NCBI GenBank assembly: GCA_018401555.1
Contig: JAGYKP010000078.1
Location: 1-64,000 of the forward strand
Origin: Halomonas sp.
GTDB lineage: Bacteria; Pseudomonadota; Gammaproteobacteria; Pseudomonadales; Halomonadaceae
DNA length: 64,000 nt
Direction: 5' to 3'
Shown here: positions 57,427 to 64,000 of the stretch, piece after piece
How the letters are laid out: each line of letters starts with the position of its first letter
Numbering within the stretch: position 1 is the first letter of the stretch
Translations under genes and position numbers: made by a program
Notes under the pieces: model-generated
Databases searched by the model: none
Seen by the model: the letters and a program-made list of their open reading frames with translations, nothing else
Told to the model about the DNA's origin: nothing

Positions 57427-58713
57427 ATGAGCTATTTCATCGATCGACGGGCCAACGCCAAACACAATAGCGCGGTCAACCGGCAACGCTTCCTCGACCG
57501 TTATCGCACCCATATCAAGCGGTCGGTGGAGGAGGCGGTCAATCGCCGCTCGATCACCGACATGGAGCGCGGCGAGAAGGTCTCGATTCCCGCCCGGGAC
57601 ATCTCGGAACCGGTGTTCCAGCATGGCCCCGGGGGCAAGCGGCGCATCGTCGCCCCGGGCAACAAGGAGTTCGTCGAGGGTGACCGCCTGCGCCGTCCCG
57701 GCGGCGGGGGCGGCGGCGACGGCTCGGGAGAGGGTGGCGCCTCCAACCAGGGCGAGGGGGTCGACGAGTTCGCCTTCACCCTCTCCCGGGAGGAGTTCCT
57801 CGACTTCGTCTTCGACGGCCTGGAACTGCCGCATCTGGAGCGCAAGAACCTGGTCGATCTCGACGAGGTGCGTCCGGTACGCGCAGGGGTCTCCAAGCAG
57901 GGAGTGCCGGCAAGGATCAATATCGTGCGCTCCATGCGCGAGGCCCACGCGCGACGCATCGCCATGCGCGCGCCGATTCGGCGTGCCCTGCGCGAGGCCC
58001 GCGAGGCGCTGGAGGTCGAGGAGCGCAAGGACCCCGTGCTGCGCAACCCGGCGCGCATCGCTGAGCTCAGGACCGAGGTGGAGCGCCTCGAGAAGCGCCT
58101 CGAGGCGGTGCCCTTCATCGATACCTACGACCTGCGCTACAACCATCTGGTCAACCAGCCGCAGCCCTCCAGCAAGGCGGTGATGTTCTGCGTGATGGAC
58201 GTCTCCGGCTCCATGACCCAGGCCCACAAGGACATCGCCAAGCGCTTCTTCCTGCTGCTCTACCTGTTCCTCGAGCGCAACTACGAGAAGGTCGAGCTGG
58301 TCTTCGTGCGCCACCACACCGCCGCCCGGGAGGTCGACGAGGAGGAGTTCTTCTACTCCCGGGAGACCGGCGGCACCATCGTCTCCAGCGCCCTGTCGTT
58401 GGTCGACGAGATCATCGCCGAGCGCTACCCGCCGGGGCAGTGGAACCTCTACGTGGCCCAGGCCTCGGACGGCGACAACTGGGACGACGACTCGGTGGCC
58501 TGCCGCGACCTGCTGATCAGCAAGCTCATGCCGCGGCTGCAGTACTTCACCTACGTGGAGATCACGCCCCATGCCCACCAGGCGCTGTGGGAGGAGTACG
58601 AGAGCGTGGCCGCCGAGTTCCCGGCGCGCTTCGCCATGCGCCAGATCGTCGAGGCGGGAGATATCTACCCGGTGTTCCGCGAGCTGTTCAAGCGCCGTGT
58701 CGCCGGCGGCTGA
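57427..58713 (+). CDS. YeaH/UPF0229 (DUF444) family protein with a VWA-like domain
   Basis: 428 residues starting '[20 protein letters not shown]'. An N-terminal charged region, a glycine-rich linker ('[16 protein letters not shown]'), then a von Willebrand A-like domain with the metal-site motif '[19 protein letters not shown]' and '[17 protein letters not shown]'. Partner of PrkA in the conserved triad; probably an adaptor. It starts 15 bases after the prkA stop with 'GAGGAGGTCC' before it. Confidence 0.93.
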   Translation: MSYFIDRRANAKHNSAVNRQRFLDRYRTHIKRSVEEAVNRRSITDMERGEKVSIPARDISEPVFQHGPGGKRRIVAPGNKEFVEGDRLRRPGGGGGGDGSGEGGASNQGEGVDEFAFTLSREEFLDFVFDGLELPHLERKNLVDLDEVRPVRAGVSKQGVPARINIVRSMREAHARRIAMRAPIRRALREAREALEVEERKDPVLRNPARIAELRTEVERLEKRLEAVPFIDTYDLRYNHLVNQPQPSSKAVMFCVMDVSGSMTQAHKDIAKRFFLLLYLFLERNYEKVELVFVRHHTAAREVDEEEFFYSRETGGTIVSSALSLVDEIIAERYPPGQWNLYVAQASDGDNWDDDSVACRDLLISKLMPRLQYFTYVEITPHAHQALWEEYESVAAEFPARFAMRQIVEAGDIYPVFRELFKRRVAGG

Positions 58714-58740
58714 GGGCCGGTCAGCGGCCGAGGAGGCAAG

Positions 58741-60297
58741 ATGACCCGACGCAAGCCCATCGCCACGGGGTCCGACTGGAACTTCGAGATACTCGCCGAG
58801 TTCGAGCGGGAGGTTGCCCGCCTGGCAGACGAGTATCGCCTGGATACCTATCCCAACCAGATCGAGGTGATCACCTCCGAGCAGATGATGGATGCCTACG
58901 CCAGCGTGGGCATGCCGGTGGGCTATCACCACTGGTCATTCGGCAAGCAGTTCCTGGCCGTGGAGCAGGCCTACCGTCGCGGCCAGATGGGCCTGGCCTA
59001 TGAGCTGGTGATCAACTCCGACCCCTGCATCGCCTATCTGATGGAGGAGAACACCCTGATGATGCAGGTGCTGGTGATGGCCCACGCCTGCTACGGCCAC
59101 AACTCCTTCTTCAAGGGTAACTACCTGTTCCGCACCTGGACCGATGCCTCCTCCATCGTCGACTACCTGGTGTTCGCCCGGAAATATATCGCCGAATGCG
59201 AGGAGCGCCACGGCGTCGCCGCGGTGGAGCAGCTGCTCGACGCCTGCCACGCCCTGCAGAACTACGGTGTCGATCGCTACAAGCGCCCCTCGCCGATCTC
59301 CGCCGAGGAGGAGGTGCGGCGCCAGAAGGAGCGCGAGCAACTCCTGCAGGCCCAGGTCAATACCCTGTGGCGCACCATTCCCGAGCATCGCTCGCCGGAG
59401 GCATTGGGCAGCGAGCACGACGCGGAGGACCCGCTGGGCCTGCATGCCGGCGGCCGCTACCCGTCGGAGCCCCAGGAGAACCTGCTCTACTTCATCGAGA
59501 AGAATGCCCCGCTGCTGGCGCCATGGCAGCGCGAGGTGGTGCGCATCGTGCGCAAGCTGGCGCAATACTTCTATCCCCAGCGCCAGACCCAGGTGATGAA
59601 CGAGGGCTGGGCGACCTTCTGGCACTACACCCTGATGAACCGACTCTACGAGGAGGGGGCGGTGGATGAGGGGCTGATGCTGGAGTTCCTGCAGTCCCAC
59701 ACCGCGGTGGTCCAGCAGCCCGCCTTCGACAGCCCCTGGTACAACGGCATCAATCCCTATGCGCTGGGTTTCGCCATCTTCAGCGATCTCAAGCGCCTCT
59801 GCGAGGCGCCCACCGAGGAGGATCGCCAGTGGTTCCCGGACACCGCCGGCAGCGACTGGCGCGAGACCCTGGAGTTCGCCATGAAGAACTTCAAGGACGA
59901 GTCCTTCATCCAGCAGTTCCTGTCGCCCCGGGTGATCCGTGATCTCAAGCTGTTCATGCTGGTCGACGATGACCAGGAGGAGATGCTGGAGGTGACGGCG
60001 ATCCACGACGAGCGCGGCTATCGACGCATCCGCGAGGCGCTGGCCGCCCAGTATGCGCTGGCGGTGCGCGAGCCCAATATCCAGGTCTATTCGGCGGACA
60101 TCCGCGGCGACCGCTCGCTGACCCTGCGCCATGTCCAGGATGACCGCCGTCCCCTGGCGCGCAGCGTCTACCCGGTGATCCGCCACCTGCATCAGCTGTG
60201 GGGCTTCCCGGTGCGCCTAGAGTCGGTCCAGGACGAGCATGTGGTGCGGCGCTACCAGTGGCCGCTGCCGGACGAGGAGGACGCCGAACGAGCCTGA
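58741..60297 (+). CDS. SpoVR family protein (YcgB-like)
   Basis: 518 residues starting 'MTRRKPIATGSDWNFEILAE'. Conserved SpoVR blocks: 'GMPVGYHHWSFGKQFLAVEQ', 'CYGHNSFFKGNYLFRTWTDA', 'QVMNEGWATFWHYTLMNRLY' and 'NPYALGFAIFSDLKRLCE'. Named for Bacillus stage V sporulation but widespread in Gram-negatives next to prkA and yeaH. The histidine/glutamate-rich motifs suggest a metal-dependent enzyme; reaction unknown. A terminator follows 60 bases downstream. Confidence 0.95.
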   Translation: MTRRKPIATGSDWNFEILAEFEREVARLADEYRLDTYPNQIEVITSEQMMDAYASVGMPVGYHHWSFGKQFLAVEQAYRRGQMGLAYELVINSDPCIAYLMEENTLMMQVLVMAHACYGHNSFFKGNYLFRTWTDASSIVDYLVFARKYIAECEERHGVAAVEQLLDACHALQNYGVDRYKRPSPISAEEEVRRQKEREQLLQAQVNTLWRTIPEHRSPEALGSEHDAEDPLGLHAGGRYPSEPQENLLYFIEKNAPLLAPWQREVVRIVRKLAQYFYPQRQTQVMNEGWATFWHYTLMNRLYEEGAVDEGLMLEFLQSHTAVVQQPAFDSPWYNGINPYALGFAIFSDLKRLCEAPTEEDRQWFPDTAGSDWRETLEFAMKNFKDESFIQQFLSPRVIRDLKLFMLVDDDQEEMLEVTAIHDERGYRRIREALAAQYALAVREPNIQVYSADIRGDRSLTLRHVQDDRRPLARSVYPVIRHLHQLWGFPVRLESVQDEHVVRRYQWPLPDEEDAERA

Positions 60298-60356
60298 GCC
60301 GTCGCTACGGGTGCCGGGGGGAATTCCCTCGGGGCACAGGCAGGCCCCAAAGAACG

Positions 60357-60380
60357 GGACCCGCGCCGTGGCGCGGGTCC
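60357..60380. terminator. Terminator between spoVR and HiPIP
   Basis: Perfect 11-bp stem 'GGACCCGCGCC'/'GGCGCGGGTCC' with a 2-base loop between the convergent genes. No T-run. Confidence 0.55.
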
Positions 60381-60418
60381 TCGCGTTATGCCAGTTGGCG
60401 GCCGGTGCCGCCCGGGCA

Positions 60419-60733
60419 TCAGCCCTGGGCGGTCCAGGACTGGCACCAGCCCGCCGGCTCGACGCTGTTCTGGGGGAACAGCTGGCAGCCATTGGTGTCG
60501 GCCTGGAAGAACATGCAGTTGTCGCACTGCTCGCCTTCCGCGTAGGCCGGGTGGTCGGCGGCCTCGCTGGCATCCTTGACGTAGTTGAGGGCCTGCGCCT
60601 GCTCGGCGGAGGGGTCCAGCGGCGGCAGGTCCTGGGCGAAGGCGCTCTTGGACAGGATGCCGGCACCCAGGGGCAGGGCGGCCATGCCCAGCAGGCTGTT
60701 ACGCATGAAATCACGACGGCTGTGGTTAGCCAT
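60419..60733 (-). CDS. High-potential iron-sulfur protein (HiPIP)
   Basis: 104 residues. Tat signal 'SRRDFMRNSLLGMAALPLGA' at the N-terminus with the twin arginines, cleavage likely after 'SAFA'. The mature part has 'YAEGEQCDNCMFFQADTNGC' and 'AGWCQSW', giving the four Cys ligands CxxC...C...C of a HiPIP 4Fe-4S cluster. Periplasmic electron carrier, typical of purple bacteria and some halophilic gammaproteobacteria; here it might feed the cbb3 oxidase, which is inference. Convergent with spoVR. Confidence 0.92.
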   Translation of the reverse strand: MANHSRRDFMRNSLLGMAALPLGAGILSKSAFAQDLPPLDPSAEQAQALNYVKDASEAADHPAYAEGEQCDNCMFFQADTNGCQLFPQNSVEPAGWCQSWTAQG

Positions 60734-61037
60734 GGAATCTCCTTGTTGTCTCGTTGCCAGTCACGGTCGGGCGTCTGCCCGCTATCCTCGGGTGGTGTCC
60801 CACCTCTTGAACTCCGACAGTCGACTGCCGGAGGAGTTCGTCAGCACATGGTAGTCAAGGCACCTGGCACATGCGAACACGCGGCTGCGACCGCTTGTCG
60901 CAGTCACGCGGGGTGTCGAGCCACCCGCGATTCTTCCCGGCCCCCGGCACTGATATACTCGTTGCCAGACCCGGGGCCGCCGTCGACGGCGGCCCGCCGC
61001 CCACTCCGCCCTCGGGGCGCAAGCTGGAGAGAGCCCG
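60734..61037. other. Intergenic region between HiPIP and AsnC-domain genes
   Basis: 304 bases, no gene supported. 'TATACT' at 60954-60959, with a weak 'TTCTTC' 17 bases upstream, is a plausible plus-strand promoter. It is followed by a perfect 22-bp palindrome at 60974-60995 centred on 'GTCGAC', 43 bases before the AsnC-domain start. The palindrome may be a hairpin or an operator. Confidence 0.45.
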
Positions 61038-61313
61038 ATGCAGAATGCCGTGATCCTGATCAATGCCGAGAAGGGACAGGTCAAGTCGGTGGCCGAGCGC
61101 CTGGCCGACGTGGAGGGAATCAGCGAGGTCTACTCCACCTGTGGACGCTATGACCTGGTAGCCATCGCCCGTACGCGCGACTTCGAGAGCCTGGCGGAGC
61201 TGGTCACCGGACGTCTCAATGCGGTGGAGGGCATCCGCGAGACCGAGACCCTGAATGCCATGCAGGTGCACTCCCGCCACGACCTGGAGACCATGTTCTC
61301 GCTGGGCTGGTAG
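61038..61313 (+). CDS. Lrp/AsnC ligand-binding domain (RAM) protein without DNA-binding domain
   Basis: 91 residues. Sequence 'QNAVILINAEKGQVKSVAER', 'GISEVYSTCGRYDLVAIART' and 'GIRETETLNAMQVHSRHDLE' forms one complete AsnC ligand-binding (RAM) domain. The helix-turn-helix of Lrp-type regulators is missing, and there is no room for it upstream. Such stand-alone RAM proteins may bind amino acids or partner with full Lrp proteins; role unknown. Next to a nuclease gene with which no link is obvious. Confidence 0.85.
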   Translation: MQNAVILINAEKGQVKSVAERLADVEGISEVYSTCGRYDLVAIARTRDFESLAELVTGRLNAVEGIRETETLNAMQVHSRHDLETMFSLGW

Positions 61314-61407
61314 CCTGTGCCGCGGCTCGCCGCCAGCGGTGCAGCGGCGGCCTGCCGTCTGCCTTCTCTTGTAGTTCCCTGTCCTGCTATCGGAAAGCCA
61401 TTCACGG

Positions 61408-62274
61408 ATGAGTCGCCGACGTTCCCCCCTGTTGCGCCGCGGCCGACCGCTGCGGCGCCTTGCCGTAAGCCTGCTGTTCGTGGCCGTGGGCACCGGCCTG
61501 TGGCATTTCCAGGCGCGTGAGCTGCGTGATTCCCTGGTGTGGATGGGCGTGCCCGAGTGGCAGCAGGTGTCGCCCACCAGCTTTCACCGCGTGCTGCGCA
61601 ACGAGGGTTTCCTGGTGGGCTGGTCCGATGTGCGGGTCAATCCGCTGTGGGTCAGCTATCGACTCCAGGCGGTGGAGGATCCCCGGTCCGGGCCGCGCCC
61701 CGGGTTCCGTCAGGATTGGCGCACCCTGTGGCCCATCGGTACCGACCACTACTCCGGCAGCGGCTTCGACCGTGGCCACCTGGCGCCCAATTACGCCATC
61801 GCCGCGGTGCATGGTCGCGATGCCCAGCTCGACACCTTCTACATGAGCAACATGACGCCTCAGCGCCCCGATCTCAATCGGCGGCTATGGCAGCGCCTGG
61901 AGGAGGTGGTGATGGATCACTTCGTGCCTCGCTTCGGGGCGGTGCAGGTGATCACCGGGCCGGTATTTCCCGAGCGCTTCCTCGACAACGTCTTCAACCG
62001 GGTGGGCTTCGTGGAGGTTCCCGAGGCCTTCTACAAGATCATCGTGGTACCCGCCGAGCGCCCCCTGGCGCTGGCCTTCCTGATGCCTCAGGGGGTGCGC
62101 GGCGACGAGCCGCTGGATGACTTTCTGGTGAGTATCGACGAGGTCGAGGCGCGTACCGGGCTCGACTTCTTTCCCAACCTGCCGGCACCGTCCGCCGAGG
62201 CGCTGGAGGGACGGGTGAGTACCCGTGGCTGGGCGCTGGAGGAGGTCGCGAATCGCCCCGGGCGCTTCGAGTAG
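61408..62274 (+). CDS. DNA/RNA non-specific endonuclease (NucA/NUC family), membrane-anchored or secreted
   Basis: 288 residues. An N-terminal basic stretch with hydrophobic segment 'LAVSLLFVAVGTGLWHF' acts as signal anchor. The nuclease domain has the beta-beta-alpha metal motif 'GSGFDRGHLAPNYAIAAVHG' (DRGH) and downstream 'NMTPQRPDLNRRLWQRLEEV', 'VQVITGPVF' and 'AFYKIIVVPAE'. Family enzymes cut DNA and RNA without sequence specificity using a metal. The catalytic histidine and asparagine are present, so it is probably active, in the periplasm. A terminator follows. Confidence 0.9.
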   Translation: MSRRRSPLLRRGRPLRRLAVSLLFVAVGTGLWHFQARELRDSLVWMGVPEWQQVSPTSFHRVLRNEGFLVGWSDVRVNPLWVSYRLQAVEDPRSGPRPGFRQDWRTLWPIGTDHYSGSGFDRGHLAPNYAIAAVHGRDAQLDTFYMSNMTPQRPDLNRRLWQRLEEVVMDHFVPRFGAVQVITGPVFPERFLDNVFNRVGFVEVPEAFYKIIVVPAERPLALAFLMPQGVRGDEPLDDFLVSIDEVEARTGLDFFPNLPAPSAEALEGRVSTRGWALEEVANRPGRFE

Positions 62275-62297
62275 GGGCCATCGAGCAGGCACAAAAA

Positions 62298-62320
62298 AAC
62301 CGCGATCCATGTCGCGGTTT
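62298..62320 (+). terminator. Terminator after the nuclease gene
   Basis: Perfect 9-bp stem 'AAACCGCGA'/'TCGCGGTTT' with a 5-base loop, preceded by a run of A and followed by 'CCTG'. It can also stop transcription of the minus-strand Leu tRNAs. Confidence 0.75.
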
Positions 62321-62363
62321 CCTGTGTGTATCGTCTGATCCAGCCTGCATGACGCTAAAAGAG

Positions 62364-62450
62364 TGGTGCCCAGGAGAGGACTTGAACCTCCACATCCGTA
62401 AGGATACTAGCACCTGAAGCTAGCGCGTCTACCAATTCCGCCACCTGGGC
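62364..62450 (-). tRNA. tRNA-Leu (anticodon CAG), copy 1
   Basis: 87 bases on the minus strand with encoded CCA and the long variable arm of class II tRNAs. Anticodon loop 'TTCAGGT' within stem 'CTAGC'/'GCTAG'. Acceptor 'GCCCAGG'/'CCTGGGC'. Differs from copy 2 at a base pair in the variable arm. Confidence 0.95.
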
Positions 62451-62489
62451 GCATCATGCATCTCGTCGTGTTCGCGTCTCCCGAAGGAA

Positions 62490-62576
62490 TGGTGCCCAGG
62501 AGAGGACTTGAACCTCCACGTCCGTAAGGACACTAGCACCTGAAGCTAGCGCGTCTACCAATTCCGCCACCTGGGC
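62490..62576 (-). tRNA. tRNA-Leu (anticodon CAG), copy 2
   Basis: 87 bases on the minus strand with encoded CCA. Same acceptor 'GCCCAGG' as copy 1; variable arm 'GTCCTTACGGAC' versus 'ATCCTTACGGAT' in copy 1, a compensated pair. Confidence 0.95.
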
Positions 62577-62608
62577 GAACACAAGCGAGTCGAACTGTAA
62601 AAGAGCGA

Positions 62609-62695
62609 TGGTGCCCAGAAGAGGACTTGAACCTCCACGTCCGTAAGGACACTAGCACCTGAAGCTAGCGCGTCTACCAATTCCGCCATCTGGGC
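62609..62695 (-). tRNA. tRNA-Leu (anticodon CAG), copy 3
   Basis: 87 bases on the minus strand with encoded CCA. Acceptor is 'GCCCAGA' with 'TCTGGGC', a compensated G-C to A-T change relative to copies 1 and 2. First of the three in transcription order, closest to the promoter at 62707-62734. Confidence 0.95.
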
Positions 62696-62706
62696 AGGCG
62701 ACGCGT

Positions 62707-62734
62707 ATGGTACCCGATTTCCCCGGCTTTGCAA
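62707..62734 (-). promoter_or_regulatory. Promoter of the tRNA-Leu triplet
   Basis: On the minus strand 'TTGCAA' (62734-62729) and 'TACCAT' (62712-62707) are 16 bases apart, 12 bases before the first tRNA-Leu. Confidence 0.55.
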
Positions 62735-62787
62735 GGGGCAGGGTGGCCGCGAGGCGTTTTTTTCCACCTTCGAGCGGCCCGCCAAGG

Positions 62788-62816
62788 TTGGGTGGCCGCG
62801 CCCGCGGCGCTATACT
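62788..62816 (+). promoter_or_regulatory. Promoter of rnr
   Basis: 'TTGGGT' at 62788-62793 and 'TATACT' at 62811-62816 are separated by 17 bases, about 100 bases upstream of the rnr start. Confidence 0.55.
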
Positions 62817-62917
62817 GCGGCCATGATCAATGAATCCCCAAGCAACACCTCGTTCCCGCGGCGCTCGAGCGCCTCCTTACCCATGTCGTCCCCGACCCTG
62901 CCAAGGATGCACTGCGC

Positions 62918-64000
62918 ATGACCCACTGGACGCTCAGCGACGATCCGCACGCGGAACGTGAAGCCCACAAGTATGACAAGCCCGCCCCCAGCCGCGAGTA
63001 CCTGCTCGCCCGCCTGGAGGAAGTCGGCAAGCCGATCACCCACGAGAAGATGAGCCAGCAGCTTGGCCTCGAGGATGAGGAGCTGCAGGAGGCGGTGCGT
63101 CGCCGGCTGGCGGCCATGGAGCGCGATGGCCAGGTGCTGCGCAACCGTGCCGGTGCCTACGCGCTGATCGACAAGCTCGACCTGATCAAGGGCAAGGTGC
63201 TGGGTCACCGCGACGGCTTTGGCTTCCTGCTGCGTGACGACGGCAAGAAGCCCGACCTGGTGCTGCCGCCGCGGCAGATGCGCCGTGTCTTCCATGGCGA
63301 TCACGTGCTGGCGCGGGTCAGCGGTCGCGACCGTCGCGGCCGCGACGAGGCCACCATCGCCGAGGTGCTGGCGCGCAACACCCAGACCATCGTCGGCGTC
63401 TATCGCCAGAACACCCCCGAGTTCGGCGTGCTGATCCCCGAGAACGCCCGCATTACCCAGGAGATCATCATTCCCCACAGTGCCTGCGGCGGGGCGCAGG
63501 ATGGCCAGGTGGTCTCGGCGCATATCGTCAAGCAGCCCGAGACCCGGGTGCAGCCGGTGGGCGAGGTGATCGAGGTGCTCGGCGAGCGGATGGATCCCGG
63601 GATGGAGATCGACATCGCCATCCGCAGCTACGAGATCCCCGCCGAATTCCCGCCGGAGGTCCACGACCAGATCGCCGGCATGTCCGCCGAGGTGGCCGAG
63701 GAGGACACGCATCGGCGCATCGACCTGCGCGACGTGCCGCTGGTCACCATCGACGACGAGAGCGCCAAGGACTTCGATGATGCCGTCTGCGCCTGGAAGA
63801 CCAAGTCCGGGAGCTGGAAGCTGCTGGTGGCCATCGCCGACGTCTCCCACTATGTGAGACCGGGCAGCGCCCTGGATCAGGAGGCGATTCGCCGCGGCAA
63901 CTCGGTCTACTTCCCGGGGCAGGTGGTGCCGATGCTGCCGGAGCTGCTCTCCAACGGGCTCTGCTCGCTCAACCCGGCCGTCGATCGCCTGGCGCTGGTC
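62918..64000 (+). CDS. rnr: Ribonuclease R (partial, runs off the window)
   Basis: 361 residues of a much longer protein (about 800 in the family), open at the right edge. Start ATG at 62918 reads 'MTHWTLSDDPHAEREAHKYD'. N-terminal winged-helix-like part 'SREYLLARLEEVGKPITHEK', cold-shock domains ('DLIKGKVLGHRDGFGFLLRD'), and the beginning of the RNB catalytic domain 'VTIDDESAKDFDDAVCAWKT' with the metal-binding aspartates. RNase R is a 3'-5' exoribonuclease for structured RNA and trans-translation clean-up. Its neighbours in many genomes are rlmB and a Leu tRNA cluster. No frame change seen in this part. Confidence 0.93.
   Translation, partial: MTHWTLSDDPHAEREAHKYDKPAPSREYLLARLEEVGKPITHEKMSQQLGLEDEELQEAVRRRLAAMERDGQVLRNRAGAYALIDKLDLIKGKVLGHRDGFGFLLRDDGKKPDLVLPPRQMRRVFHGDHVLARVSGRDRRGRDEATIAEVLARNTQTIVGVYRQNTPEFGVLIPENARITQEIIIPHSACGGAQDGQVVSAHIVKQPETRVQPVGEVIEVLGERMDPGMEIDIAIRSYEIPAEFPPEVHDQIAGMSAEVAEEDTHRRIDLRDVPLVTIDDESAKDFDDAVCAWKTKSGSWKLLVAIADVSHYVRPGSALDQEAIRRGNSVYFPGQVVPMLPELLSNGLCSLNPAVDRLALV

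Noticed and set aside
56521..60192. Antisense frames of 803 and 418 residues over prkA, yeaH and spoVR
   Set aside because: Leucine/histidine/glycine-rich shadows of intact, well-recognised genes.

Overview
The window is high-GC DNA from a gammaproteobacterium. Gene content and order point to Halomonas or a close relative in Halomonadaceae: dapA-bamC-purC, aceE-aceF, ccoNOQP-ccoGHIS-hemN-fnr, acs next to a CrbS/CrbR-type two-component system and an acetate-type symporter, and prkA-yeaH-spoVR. This is inference from protein families; there is no rRNA gene to confirm it. The first ~0.7 kb is clearly AT-richer than the rest and looks like the edge of an acquired segment.

Layout. 1-2 kb: tail of an unknown gene, an AT-rich gap, an MgtC-family membrane protein, a CsbD stress protein and a small unknown protein. 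2.3-6.9 kb: nadA, a BepA-like M48 protease (minus), a TusA-like protein overlapping a PerM-family permease, and bcp. 7.2-13.6 kb: dapA, bamC, an MBL hydrolase, purC, trmO, a GNAT acetyltransferase, nadC and ampD. 13.9-26.3 kb: aceE-aceF, adk, tsaB-rsmJ, plsB, a cardiolipin-synthase-like gene, a UPF0149 protein and a SprT protein. 26.5-39.3 kb: the acetate block, with acs, crbR, crbS (transporter-sensor kinase-receiver hybrid), a small membrane protein, a VC_2705-type sodium:solute symporter with its DUF4212 partner, then a cNMP/CBS/DUF294 protein and a DnaQ-like exonuclease. 39.4-51.6 kb: ttcA, then on the minus strand the complete cbb3 oxidase and maturation cluster with hemN and fnr. 51.7-64 kb: an alpha/beta hydrolase, five tRNAs (Val-Asp-Asp-Val-Asp), fadH, prkA-yeaH-spoVR, a HiPIP, an AsnC-domain protein, a secreted-type nuclease, three Leu tRNAs and the start of rnr.

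About twenty genes, including the normally essential adk, aceE, plsB and bamC, are split by one or more single-base frameshifts while the protein signal continues at full strength in the next frame. Both extra and missing bases occur. Sequencing or assembly indels explain this far better than decay, so each such gene is listed as one CDS with frame changes noted.

The strongest systems-level signals are regulatory. Near-palindromic Fnr/Anr-type boxes lie upstream of hemN (with a -10 element exactly 22 nt downstream) and of ccoN. A 16-bp motif is shared by the acs upstream region and the divergent symporter/DUF294 region. A ~111-bp dispersed repeat is present twice in opposite orientation. No CRISPR array, prophage module, insertion sequence or obvious defence system was seen.
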